NCBI RefSeq assembly: GCF_022346605.1
Contig: NZ_JAKRNT010000013.1
Coordinates: 1 to 64,000 of the forward strand
DNA length: 64,000 bases
Direction: 5' to 3'
Source of the DNA: Sporosarcina sp. ACRSL
GTDB lineage: Bacteria > Bacillota > Bacilli > Bacillales_A > Planococcaceae
Notes under the pieces: model-generated
Databases searched by the model: none
Seen by the model: only the letters and a program-made list of their open reading frames with translations
What the model was told of the DNA's origin: nothing
Part shown: positions 51,305 to 59,633 of the stretch, piece after piece
How the letters are laid out: every line of letters begins with the position of its first letter
Position numbering within the stretch: position 1 is the first letter of the stretch
Program-made: the position numbers and the translations under genes

Positions 51305-51931
51305 CTAGTTGCACTGTCCGCACCCATATTTGTCCTCGAACGCATCGATCCAGCCCATATCAATCGGCCCATTAAGAACTTTATAATAAACGGGATCGTT
51401 AAAGGACATGATTCGATTCTCATAAATGGAGGCGCCTGTCGTCTTCCCCTTTAAGTAAATCATGACTTGAAATCCTTTTTCCCCTGAGACATTGCTATCC
51501 CACTCGGAGTCCTTCATCTTTTTCACCCGATACTGGCTTAGAAATTCTATCAATTCTTCAACAGGTTCCGTCTCTTCCGTTCGCCATTTGGAGAAACGGA
51601 AATCCATTGCCTCAAAATTTGAAGCGTTGTAAGTGAGTAAGTCGTCCAAACCTTTTTCCCTATGATCGTCATAGATAGTCCACGAAAAAAACAGCACGAC
51701 ACCGATGATTCCGATCATGTGATACTTCAACGGTATTCTTAGCACAAGCAATCTTGCGGTCAACAACGCTGCAGGGATGACAATCAAAATGATCCCGAAG
51801 ATTGCAAGCGCGTAAGGTATAGTGCTTATGTAAATCCACCGATCCCATAGATAAGCAAAAATTTTAAAATATAACAAGAAAAATAGAATTCCCCAGAAGT
51901 AAAACGCAAACTTCCCCTTCGTTGTATCCAC
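51305..51931 (-). CDS. membrane protein, unknown function
   Basis: 208 residues. Three hydrophobic helices at the N-terminus (about 8-30, 37-62, 70-90) are followed by a soluble charged domain (about 95-208) ending in KYGCGQCN. No recognised motif. Convergent with the MBL gene, only 14 nt apart and without a clear terminator. Unrecognised. Confidence 0.7.
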   Translation of the reverse strand: MDTTKGKFAFYFWGILFFLLYFKIFAYLWDRWIYISTIPYALAIFGIILIVIPAALLTARLLVLRIPLKYHMIGIIGVVLFFSWTIYDDHREKGLDDLLTYNASNFEAMDFRFSKWRTEETEPVEELIEFLSQYRVKKMKDSEWDSNVSGEKGFQVMIYLKGKTTGASIYENRIMSFNDPVYYKVLNGPIDMGWIDAFEDKYGCGQCN

Positions 51932-52027
51932 TTTAATTCACATCCCTTAGGTCTTCGAAAGATTGATCTGCCTTTTCCAACTAGCTCAATAGTAAAACTC
52001 AATCATGCGGGGGATACCCGAATTGGT

Positions 52028-52357
52028 TCACCTCAAAGGCTTTCCTGAAACAATATGCCAATGAAGATGCTTTGACTCTTGATAATTTCCTAAGTTTGTA
52101 ATAACTCGACAAGCTCCGTTTTCCTCTGTCACCATAGCTGCCACTTTCTTAATTACGCCCATCAAATCGAGCATTAATCCATCATCACTTTCTTCCAACG
52201 TTATCAACGAAGAGATATGTTTTTTCGGTATGGCAACAATATGTACGGGATAGAAAGGTCTCGTATGATAATAGGCTAATACGTTTTCTGTCTCTAGCAC
52301 TTTGTTCACTGGAGTTTTGCCGCTTAACACTTCATCACAATAAAAGTCTTCCGTCAA
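52028..52357 (-). CDS. HIT-family nucleotide hydrolase/transferase
   Basis: 109 residues. Histidine-triad motif HLHWHIVSG near the end, with YHTRPFYPVHIVAIPKKHIS earlier, as in Hint-type proteins that hydrolyse nucleoside phosphoramidates. Cytoplasmic. Slightly shorter than most HIT proteins (about 115-140), but the fold appears complete. Monocistronic. Confidence 0.9.
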   Translation of the reverse strand: MTEDFYCDEVLSGKTPVNKVLETENVLAYYHTRPFYPVHIVAIPKKHISSLITLEESDDGLMLDLMGVIKKVAAMVTEENGACRVITNLGNYQESKHLHWHIVSGKPLR

Positions 52358-52379
52358 AATATCCCACTCCCTTCCATTT

Positions 52380-52590
52380 CAAAAAAGCCCCCAACCCCAC
52401 CCTCACTGCGTTCGCAAATTAGCACATGGTCGTTACAATTACATTCTACTTGTACACATGTCACGGTACTGGGCTTCAGTTGTTCATGACGGCTTCGACA
52501 CCGATTGGTATAGCCCCATCTACCTACCATTAAGTTCCAACTTACCCCGTTGGCGGGGGTTTGTACTCACCTTTGCGATGCAGCTACCGA
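52380..52590 (-). mobile_element. IS200/IS605-like right-end remnant (omega-RNA-like), no TnpB gene
   Basis: No gene covers this stretch. On the minus strand it contains CCCCCGCCAACGGGG (hairpin), GGTAGGTAGATGGGGCTATA, an ACC/GGT hairpin, TGTCGAAGCCGTC, ACTGAAGCCC and TTTGCGAACGCAGTGAGG. The order (hairpin, GGGGCT...TCGAAGC...ACTGAAGCCC) is what I remember from the 3' ends of IS605-group tnpB elements, where the TnpB guide RNA scaffold is made. GGGCT can pair with AGCCC around the middle. No tnpA or tnpB is adjacent: the DIP1984 gene abuts on one side and HIT on the other. This assignment is from memory. Confidence 0.4.
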
Positions 52591-52598
52591 CTTGCTTT

Positions 52599-53054
52599 TC
52601 AGATCAGATCAATGTTCCAATTCAAGCCTTGAATCTTCGTGTCGAGCTCCCTGAACTCTTTCGATAATTGGTCGACCTGCTTCTGAATGGCAGCGACATC
52701 CACGGTGCTGACGAATTTGATCTCGGAGCGGCTATATCGGTCGTTCCGGATAGATCCTTCCTCTGCAATTTTTGCGAGCGTCAACCGCTTGTCCCACTTC
52801 TGGTCACGTTCGACCAAAGCATCCGCAAGCGTCCGTGTTTCATCGAATTGGACGGAACAATTCGTTTTATTGATCCGCTGAATCAAGGTCGTCAATTCTT
52901 TCATAATGCCGTCGAGTTCCGCCAACATCGTATTCGGATCCTCTGCAGGCTTTTCACCCTCTTGGATCTTCAAGTTAAGGCTAATCCGCCTTTTCAGCTG
53001 CTCGACTCGCTTTTGATAATCCGCCCTTGCAATCAATGCCTCTGCTAGCTTCAT
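52599..53054 (-). CDS. DIP1984-family (septicolysin-like) protein
   Basis: 151 residues, all helical: MKLAEALIARADYQKRVEQLKRRI, then INKTNCSVQFDETRTLADAL and RELDTKIQGLNWNIDLI at the end. This is the DIP1984 pattern (often named septicolysin), a cytoplasmic coiled-coil protein of unknown function with no signal peptide. It ends exactly where the IS605-like remnant starts. Confidence 0.82.
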   Translation of the reverse strand: MKLAEALIARADYQKRVEQLKRRISLNLKIQEGEKPAEDPNTMLAELDGIMKELTTLIQRINKTNCSVQFDETRTLADALVERDQKWDKRLTLAKIAEEGSIRNDRYSRSEIKFVSTVDVAAIQKQVDQLSKEFRELDTKIQGLNWNIDLI

Positions 53055-53086
53055 TCCAAACCCCTCCCATTGTCAAAACGGCGATT

Positions 53087-54673
53087 TTACACGAGTGCTT
53101 TCATAACGAATTGATCAATAAAATATTGTGGATTCAGCTTTTCGCCTGTCGCTTTTTCAATCTTTTCATTCCACTGATAAAGTGCACCTGGCTTGAAATA
53201 CTCGTCTATTAAATACGTGCCCACTTCAGGCGTGAACATGTCCTTTGAGATGTTGTTCTCAATGTAGGAGTGCAATTGAGACGTCGTCAACTCGCCCAAT
53301 AAATAGTTTTGATAATAAACCGGGACGAGCGTGAAATGGATTTTCGCTGCCCAATGCGGGTAGTCAACGTTTTCTGGCGGATTCACAAATTGGACGTCCT
53401 TCACAATTTTCCACCAAAGCTTATTCAAATCCTGATCCGGATTTTCGTACAGCTCGCGCTCAAAGAACGTGAAAGCCATGATCCATCGACCTGCGATGAG
53501 CATTTGTCGGCGCAATGATTTCTCGATGAGCGGTGTCAATTCCTCCACTTCGGCTTTATCCAACCCTAAATACTTCTCGAGCCAAGCGGGATCTTTCCCG
53601 AAACGGCCGTAAAGCATCGCGATCGCTTCCGTCGTCAATGTATGCGCGCATGTTCTGAGTAGGAACGGAAGTGTACGGTCGACATATTTGAAATAAACCG
53701 CATGGCCAAACTCATGCAATGTCGTGACGGACCAATAATCGGAAGGCACATTATTGCAGAGCACGCGGACGTCACCTTCCCGGTCGAGATCCGTGCAAAA
53801 CGCATGCTGATTTTTCTTATCGCGCGGATATAGATCGCTTTTTACCAGCATATCTGTAATGTCCATGCCCATGCTGTCGAACGTTGCAATTGCCAATTGC
53901 TCAAGATCCTTCCCTTCATAGTAAGGATCCAAGTCCAGTTCCTTGGAAGGCGGTGCCTCCTGGAAAAACGGATCTGCGTAATGCCATGGTCGGAGCTCAT
54001 CGGTTGAAATACCGAAGCGCTCTGCCAATTCGCTATCCAGCTCGTGTTTCATTTCACGGAACGGCTCATCGGAAAGCTCCTTCAACTTATGGAAGATGGA
54101 AAAGACTTCATCCCGGTCGAGTTCCTGGTGCTCGAAGCTCATTTGGTGATAGTTTTCAAAGCCCAATGACCGCGCGACTTCGTTCCGTTTTTTGACGAGG
54201 ATCAAAAGCTTTTCCTCGACTTCCTTTCCGATCTGCTTGCTCGCGTGCCACGCCTCTTCACGTTCAGCCAAATTATTGCTTTTAATCAAAATGTCCCGGA
54301 CATCATTTTCGGACACTTGCTTTCCGTCAATCGTCGCTCGGAACGTATTGAAGACGCCAATCAATTCCGTCGAGAGCTCGACCATTTCCTTTAGATCCTC
54401 TTCAGGAATTTGACTACCCGCCATGCCGGTATGGAGACTTTCAAGTTGGCGTCGTTGCATTGCCGTTAAATCATCTTGAGCGAGATACTTTTTCACTTGC
54501 TCGAAACGTTCCGGATTAGAAAGATACATATTAAATGCCGTCTTCGCCTCTGCGGTCTTCTTATTCCATTCGTCTTCTCCTGTCGTCGCCGCCATCCAAG
54601 AACTGTTCGCGCTCGTTACATGCAAATCCCGGATCGTTTTATTTTGCTCCTCCAAAAACTGTTCAACTGTCAT
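53087..54673 (-). CDS. M2/M3-type zinc metallopeptidase
   Basis: 528 residues. Zinc motif HEFGH (320-324, in TTLHEFGHAVYFKYVD) and the third ligand region TTEAIAMLYGRFG (about 346-358) show a gluzincin. Overall length and helical architecture resemble the M2 (ACE-like)/M3 group: an N-terminal helical lid and a C-terminal catalytic bundle with WIMAFTFFERELY. Cytoplasmic oligopeptidase, no signal peptide. ATG after a weak GGGG. Monocistronic, 33 nt upstream of the DIP1984 gene on the same strand. Confidence 0.87.
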   Translation of the reverse strand: MTVEQFLEEQNKTIRDLHVTSANSSWMAATTGEDEWNKKTAEAKTAFNMYLSNPERFEQVKKYLAQDDLTAMQRRQLESLHTGMAGSQIPEEDLKEMVELSTELIGVFNTFRATIDGKQVSENDVRDILIKSNNLAEREEAWHASKQIGKEVEEKLLILVKKRNEVARSLGFENYHQMSFEHQELDRDEVFSIFHKLKELSDEPFREMKHELDSELAERFGISTDELRPWHYADPFFQEAPPSKELDLDPYYEGKDLEQLAIATFDSMGMDITDMLVKSDLYPRDKKNQHAFCTDLDREGDVRVLCNNVPSDYWSVTTLHEFGHAVYFKYVDRTLPFLLRTCAHTLTTEAIAMLYGRFGKDPAWLEKYLGLDKAEVEELTPLIEKSLRRQMLIAGRWIMAFTFFERELYENPDQDLNKLWWKIVKDVQFVNPPENVDYPHWAAKIHFTLVPVYYQNYLLGELTTSQLHSYIENNISKDMFTPEVGTYLIDEYFKPGALYQWNEKIEKATGEKLNPQYFIDQFVMKALV

Positions 54674-54733
54674 GGTCTCTACCCCTTTTTTCTGTCATAC
54701 TCTTTTATTCGGTACAATGCAGCAAATCTCCTT

Positions 54734-56380
54734 TTATTCCGACAGAGTTCGCCCGACGATCCTACCGCCGAAAAGGCAACCTCCTAAAAAGGTACCTTCC
54801 AATGCGCGATATCCATGTACACCGCCGCCACCGAAACCAGCAACTTCCCCTGCCGCATACAATCCAGGTACAGGATTTCCCGCTTCATTCAACACACGGC
54901 CGGACAAGTCCGTCTGAAGCCCGCCTAACGTTTTTCGGGTCAAAATATTGAGCTTTACCGCTATTAATGGACCGTTTTTCGGATCTAAGATTTTATGCGG
55001 TTTTGCAACCCGAATAAGCTTGTCGCCAATATAATTCCTTGCCCCTCGGAGCGCGGTAATTTGTAAATCCTTCGTGAACGTATTCTCCATCTCCCGGTCC
55101 CTTGCAAGCAGCTGTCGCTCGATTTTTTCAGCATCGATTAATTCATTTCCCGCGACTCGGTTCATTCCCTCCGCTAATTCCGCTAACGTATCCGCCACAA
55201 TGAAATCTTCACCTTTATCCAAGAACGCTTTCACAGGAGCAGGCGGACCAGGAAGGACTCTTGATAGCACCTTCTTAATGCTTTTCCCTGTCAAATCAGG
55301 ATTCTGTTCAGATCCTGATAATGCGAACTCTTTTTCAATGATCTTTTCGGTGAGAATAAACCACGAATAGTCATAGCCCGTTTCCTTGATCGCCTGTAAC
55401 GTACCTAATGTGTCGAACCCAGGAAAATTCGGTGCCGGGAAACGGTTCCCTTCTGCATCCAACCAGATGGATGAAGGGCCAGGCAAAATACGGATACCAT
55501 GGGAGGGCCAAATCGGGCTCCAATTCCGTATGCCTTCCGTGTAATGCCACATCCGATCTTTATTGACAATCCGGCCTCCTGCGTTTTCTGTTATTGCGAG
55601 CATCCGTCCGTCAACGTGCGCTGGCACTCCTGAAATCATCTGTTTCGGGGGTTCCCCTAAACGAGTGGGCCAGTTTTCCCGGACAAGATCAAAATTTGCT
55701 CCAATCCCACCGCTCGTCACGACAACTGCAGAAGCCTCATATGTAAATTCTCCGATGACGGTCCTTGAGCTTGTTTCCCCTCTTTCGACGTTACTCGGTT
55801 CCAATTCAGATCCTTTAACGCCGACAACCGCTCCATTTTCAACGAGCAATTCATCCACCCGATGCCGTGGCTTGTAATCGACAAGCCCTTTGCTCATCCC
55901 TTCACGGACCATCTTCTCGAACGGTTGCACGAGCCCAGGACCCGTCCCCCATGTTATATGGAATCGCGGTACTGAATTTCCATGCCCCTCGGCTAAATAG
56001 CCCCCTCTCTCCGCCCAGCCGACAACAGGGAAAAATCGGACGCCAAGTGAATTGAGCCACTCCCTCTTTTCGGTTGCAGCAAACTCCACATATGCTTCCG
56101 CCCATTTCAACGCCCAATAATCTTCATCATCCAACCTGTCGAACCCAGCACTCCCAAGCCAATCCTGCCAAGCCAACTCCTTCGAATCTTTAATGCCCAG
56201 TCGCCGCTGCTCCGGCGAATCAACTAAAAACAATCCCCCGAACGACCACCATGCCTGTCCGCCCATAGACGATTCCGGCTCCTGATCCAATAACAGCACC
56301 TTTTTCCCTTTTTTGATAATCTCTGAAGTCGCCACCAAACCGGCGAGTCCAGCTCCCACTACAATGACGTCGTAATTCAT
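54734..56380 (-). CDS. FAD-binding dehydrogenase (KstD-like fold)
   Basis: 548 residues. An N-terminal FAD fold VIVVGAGLAGLVATSEI and the C-terminal FAD segment GLYAAGEVAGFGGGGVHGYR...GTFLGGCLFGGR are typical of the fumarate reductase/ketosteroid dehydrogenase superfamily. Family members oxidise or reduce C-C bonds next to carbonyls; the substrate is unknown. Start at 56380 uses GGGGGAAGCG; the frame to 56410 lacks an SD. Confidence 0.88.
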   Translation of the reverse strand: MNYDVIVVGAGLAGLVATSEIIKKGKKVLLLDQEPESSMGGQAWWSFGGLFLVDSPEQRRLGIKDSKELAWQDWLGSAGFDRLDDEDYWALKWAEAYVEFAATEKREWLNSLGVRFFPVVGWAERGGYLAEGHGNSVPRFHITWGTGPGLVQPFEKMVREGMSKGLVDYKPRHRVDELLVENGAVVGVKGSELEPSNVERGETSSRTVIGEFTYEASAVVVTSGGIGANFDLVRENWPTRLGEPPKQMISGVPAHVDGRMLAITENAGGRIVNKDRMWHYTEGIRNWSPIWPSHGIRILPGPSSIWLDAEGNRFPAPNFPGFDTLGTLQAIKETGYDYSWFILTEKIIEKEFALSGSEQNPDLTGKSIKKVLSRVLPGPPAPVKAFLDKGEDFIVADTLAELAEGMNRVAGNELIDAEKIERQLLARDREMENTFTKDLQITALRGARNYIGDKLIRVAKPHKILDPKNGPLIAVKLNILTRKTLGGLQTDLSGRVLNEAGNPVPGLYAAGEVAGFGGGGVHGYRALEGTFLGGCLFGGRIVGRTLSE

Positions 56381-56515
56381 ATCGCTTCCCCCAATGTCAA
56401 TAAATCCCACAATCCATGTTTCGTCAGATGTAATTCAAATCCCTTCTTTTCATTACGGTGAGTCGCGTATACTTCTTCCGGTGCAGTGCATAGTACGTGT
56501 AGGAGGTGAGGATCT

Positions 56516-56695
56516 GTGAATAAAAACAATAAGAAAACGATGAATGAAAGAACGCATAATAGTTTTGATGTTTACAAAGAAGGCCAGAACACGAACAGCA
56601 ACACGAATAACCCGGGCGAAAACCGGACTGAGGAGTTTGCGCAGGAGTTTCAGGGGAATGCTCGAAATGAACGGGACGATGATAAAGAACGGTAA
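56516..56695 (+). CDS. small hydrophilic protein, gamma-type SASP-like
   Basis: 59 residues, GTG start with AGGAGGTGAGG upstream: MNKNNKKTMNERTHNSFDVY, then an Asn/Thr/Gln-rich middle and TEEFAQEFQGNARNERDDDK near the end. Composition (Asn, Gln, Glu, no hydrophobic core) and the EFAQEF element recall gamma-type small acid-soluble spore proteins (FGTEFASE repeats), but only one such element is present. A terminator follows. Probable spore protein, unconfirmed. Confidence 0.6.
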   Translation: MNKNNKKTMNERTHNSFDVYKEGQNTNSNTNNPGENRTEEFAQEFQGNARNERDDDKER

Positions 56696-56721
56696 AAAAC
56701 AGGCGAGAAAAAGCTAAATAA

Positions 56722-56757
56722 AAGGGAGTTCAATTCACCTATGAATTGAACTCCCTT
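56722..56757. terminator. bidirectional terminator
   Basis: AAGGGAGTTCAATTC and GAATTGAACTCCCTT form a 15-bp stem around ACCTAT; the minus strand continues TTTATTTAGC. Confidence 0.9.
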
Positions 56758-56781
56758 CAATCTTCTCCGGCACCCAGAATG

Positions 56782-57647
56782 TCACAGAACAAACTCCATA
56801 CCTTCCTCCGCAATATGAAAGCCCTTCATTTCAAGCTCATTCCGAACCGTTCCCTCCCTATCAATCACGGGATTCGAGTGATTAAGATGAATGAAATAAA
56901 TCTCGGTTTGTTCCACCAGATCTTGTAATCGATCCATTGTTTCTGTCATGAGTGGATGAGGAATCTCCCGATAATCCCGGCCAATGTTTTTTAGATCTTC
57001 AGCGGAATGAAATGTGCCGTCAAGTAAGCAAATATCCGCTTCCTTACATGCTTCATAAATGTCCTTGTCCCACTGCTCCCATCGATCAATATCCGGAATG
57101 TATAAAACTTTCTTCTTCGTCCCTGTAATCCAAAAAGCGAACGTCTCAGAAAATTCATTTCTGTGAGGGACCTCAACAGGTGTAACGGTGACATTCTGTG
57201 AAACAGCAATCCTTTCGCCATCACGCATTTTTGAAGCTCAATATTGTGAAGCTTTGTTAATTGGCTCCAGGGCGCTTGTTCTTCCAACAGCTTCTTCATT
57301 TTCGTTCCTGCCATGACCGGCACCTTGTTTGCACCGATCGCTTCTCTTCCTAAAAATAATATTCCGGGATAATGGCCTAAATGAGCATGTGTCAAAAAGA
57401 TGCTCGACATGAGTTGCCCCTGCAGATCGTACTTCATCTGCACCCTTACCATCTGCTCTTTAAAATCCGGGGTTGCATCTATTAAATGCCAAGCCTTCTC
57501 TTCAGGCAAAACAATTGCTAAAGACGCTGCAGAGCGCCGAAATGCAGGATTTCTAATGGCCTCCGTACAGTTTTCGCAATAGCAATTTGGATGTGGCAGA
57601 CCGGCGTCTTGAGCCGTTCCTACTACATGTAAAATTACCTTACTCAT
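56782..57647 (-). pseudogene. PqqB-like MBL-fold hydrolase gene with a frameshift
   Basis: Two frames together make one PqqB-like protein of about 287 residues. The first (from 57647) carries VVGTAQDAGLPHPNCYCENC and the metal motif THAHLGHYPGI and should stop being homologous after TKLHNIELQK. The second (from about 57228) continues MRDGERIAVSQNVTVTPVEV and contains IPDIDRW, LLDGTFHS and FIHLNHSNP. The junction is at a run of five A near 57229-57233; one more A would restore the frame. Either a recent mutation, a sequencing error, or slippage at the A run. The gene overlaps the NhaC stop by four bases, so it is in the T-box operon. Confidence 0.75.
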
Positions 57648-59062
57648 AACGACACGGCTCCTTCAGTTTTTATTTCATTTTTCTTATCGTAGCTCTTCTT
57701 CGTAATCGTCCAGCCTGTGAAACCGAAAATGATATTGATAAGTGGGACTAAAAACGCAAAGAATGTAAAAGGAATAAATTCTCCTGGACTGACACCTAGA
57801 ATGCCTGCTGCAAAAATTGCAGGAACACTCCATGGGACAAGGTTAATGCCGACCGTACCTGCCGCTTCGACACATCTTGAAAGGTTTTTCGTATCGATTC
57901 CTCTCTCTTTATATGTTTGGACAAATGTTCTTGCTGGTAAAATAATCGCTAAAAATTGTGCTCCACTTGCAAATGCCACGACAAAAGTCGAAAGAATGGT
58001 CGTGCTAATTAACGCTCCCGTTGAACGAACGCGGGCTATCATTGTTCTTGTGACTACTTCAAAAGATCCCGTTTCTTCTAGAATCCCTCCTAAAGCAGTG
58101 GCAATGATTAAGATTCCAATTGTCCCCAACATAGATAAAAGACCACCATTATTTAACAAAGAGTCCACCGCAGCTACCCCAGAATCCACTGAAAATCCGC
58201 TCGTCATTACCTGCGCTATTGAGGAAACGGAAAAGCCCTGAACGATTACTGCAAGTACAGCCCCTAAAAGTCCTACAATCGTTAACGCTGGAATGGCCGG
58301 TATACGCATCATCATCAAAATAATTGTAAATACAGGCACTAGCAACAACAGTGGGTGAATGGTAAAGACACCTTCTAGTCCTGTTTTGAGTAGTCCAATA
58401 CCATTCGTGTCCACAGCATGAGTTGCTGAACCTGAACGACCTACAATCCAATACAAAATAAGTGAAAGGACAAATGCAGGAATCGTGTCCCACAGCATGT
58501 GCTTTATATGGCTGAACAAATCTGTTTCAGCCATAGCAGGAGCGATGTTTGTCGTATCGGACAACGGCGATAATTTATCACCCAAATAAGCCCCCGAAAT
58601 GACTGCCCCCGCTACAAGCCCCGGAGTAAATCCCAACCCCTCTCCAATCGCCATGAAAGCAATCCCGATTGTCGCAATGGACGTAAATGAGCTTCCTAAT
58701 GTCATCGATACAATTCCAGTAATGAGGGCCACAAGCGGAATAAACAATGAAGGTTCAATGATCGATAAGCCATAGTAAATCATCGTTGGAATCACACCGC
58801 TAGCAATCCAAGTTCCAACAATAATACCGATAATCAGTAAGATAAAAACAGCGGGCAGTGCCCGGGATACCCCATTGACCATCATTTTTTCGATTGTCTC
58901 CCAACTCCAACCACAAATTTTCGCAACAACTGCAGCAGCAATCACCCCAATGAGTAACGGGATATGCATTCCAGCTTTCCAAACGAAAATCGATGAAGCT
59001 GCCGCGATTACTAATGCCAATATTGGGATAATTGAAAGTCCAAAAGTCATTTCTTTTTTCAT
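57644..59062 (-). CDS. NhaC-family antiporter/amino-acid transporter under T-box control
   Basis: 472 residues, about 12 membrane helices, NhaC family: IGIIVGTWIASGVIPTMIYY, LGSSFTSIATIGIAFMAIGE and AGAVISGAYLGDKLSPLSDT are characteristic. NhaC relatives exchange sodium for protons or for organic anions. T-box-controlled NhaC paralogues have been predicted to be amino-acid transporters, including for tyrosine. The leader here is a T-box with a likely UAC (Tyr) specifier, so a tyrosine transporter is the best guess. Start at 59062 uses AAGGAG nine nt upstream; the frame to 59110 runs into the T-box terminator. Confidence 0.85.
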   Translation of the reverse strand: MKKEMTFGLSIIPILALVIAAASSIFVWKAGMHIPLLIGVIAAAVVAKICGWSWETIEKMMVNGVSRALPAVFILLIIGIIVGTWIASGVIPTMIYYGLSIIEPSLFIPLVALITGIVSMTLGSSFTSIATIGIAFMAIGEGLGFTPGLVAGAVISGAYLGDKLSPLSDTTNIAPAMAETDLFSHIKHMLWDTIPAFVLSLILYWIVGRSGSATHAVDTNGIGLLKTGLEGVFTIHPLLLLVPVFTIILMMMRIPAIPALTIVGLLGAVLAVIVQGFSVSSIAQVMTSGFSVDSGVAAVDSLLNNGGLLSMLGTIGILIIATALGGILEETGSFEVVTRTMIARVRSTGALISTTILSTFVVAFASGAQFLAIILPARTFVQTYKERGIDTKNLSRCVEAAGTVGINLVPWSVPAIFAAGILGVSPGEFIPFTFFAFLVPLINIIFGFTGWTITKKSYDKKNEIKTEGAVSL

Positions 59063-59091
59063 GTATGACATCTCCTTCTTAAAAATAAAAA

Positions 59092-59340
59092 TAAAAAAAA
59101 CCCCATCCATCCCTTGGAAAGGGACGAAGGAGTTCTCCGCGTTACCACCCTACTTGATGGACCTATACTAAAACGGCCATCCACTTCATGTCAAATTGAG
59201 AAAAACCGAAGGCGTACTTCACCCTGATTGCTGCCTGAATTTTCACCACCCATCCAGTCTCTTGTTGCTGCACACAATCGAATTACTGCACCATCTCTCA
59301 ATATCTATGTAATTGAAATACTTCTACGTAAAAGTAATTG
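59092..59340 (-). promoter_or_regulatory. T-box leader, probable tyrosine specifier
   Basis: On the minus strand the T-box sequence AGGGTGGTAACGCGG (59137-59151) and a following terminator (59092-59135, CCCTT/AAGGG stem plus eight T) are unmistakable. Stem I closes with ATTGAG/CTCAAT and GATTG/CAATC; AGTA on the 5' side faces GAA on the 3' side. The specifier loop reads GGTGAAGTACGCC. UAC (Tyr, at 59214-59216) followed by a purine is the likely codon; GUA (Val) one base earlier is the alternative. Uncharged tRNA should allow read-through. Confidence 0.93.
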
Positions 59341-59346
59341 TATTGA

Positions 59347-59374
59347 ATCTTATCATGCTCAGCTAGGAATTCAA
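59347..59374 (-). promoter_or_regulatory. candidate promoter of the T-box transcript
   Basis: On the minus strand -35 TTGAAT (59369-59374), a 16-nt spacer and -10 TAAGAT (59347-59352) lie just upstream of the T-box leader. Confidence 0.5.
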
Positions 59375-59431
59375 GTCTTTTTTTATCAAAAGTCAAATAC
59401 TTATTTATTCGAATTGTTCAAGAATTGTTTG

Positions 59432-59577
59432 GGTGCCGTGCAACATACATTTATGACTATTTAATAAAAAGAATAATTATTCAATATAGATTACCATAAA
59501 CACTAATTCTACAACAACTTTCTATTCAAATTATACAATTGTATTGTATTGACTGAATAGTGTGTTGCACAGGCACC
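59432..59577. mobile_element. MITE-like element, copy 1 (146 bp)
   Basis: The left end GGTGCC-GTGCAACATA and the right end (reverse complement GGTGCCTGTGCAACACA) are terminal inverted repeats of about 16 bp. Interior is AT-rich without an ORF. The subterminal CATTTATGACTATT and TACAATTGTA...TATTGACTGAATAGTGTG recur in the two copies at 62967-63244. Its right end supplies the T tract of the adjacent formamidase terminator. Confidence 0.75.
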
Positions 59578-59606
59578 AAAAAAGGCGAGGAGGAATCCCT
59601 CGCCTG
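59577..59606 (-). terminator. intrinsic terminator of the formamidase gene
   Basis: On the minus strand GGCGAGG and CCTCGCC form the stem, followed by six T that overlap the end of the MITE-like element. Confidence 0.85.
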
Positions 59607-59633
59607 TTGATTTAGTTAATATGGTCATCCTCT

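Noticed and set aside
52458-52667. 69-residue plus-strand ORF
   Set aside because: It opposes the end of the DIP1984 gene and the IS605-like remnant, has no SD and no protein-like features.
56782-57228. Separate second gene for the C-terminal half of the PqqB-like protein
   Set aside because: The ATG at 57228 has no good SD and the sequence is the direct continuation of the first frame's fold.
57225-57240. Programmed -1 frameshift in the PqqB-like gene
   Set aside because: The A5 run is not a classic X-XXY-YYZ heptamer in the zero frame, and no obvious downstream stimulatory stem was seen; mutation or sequencing error is simpler.
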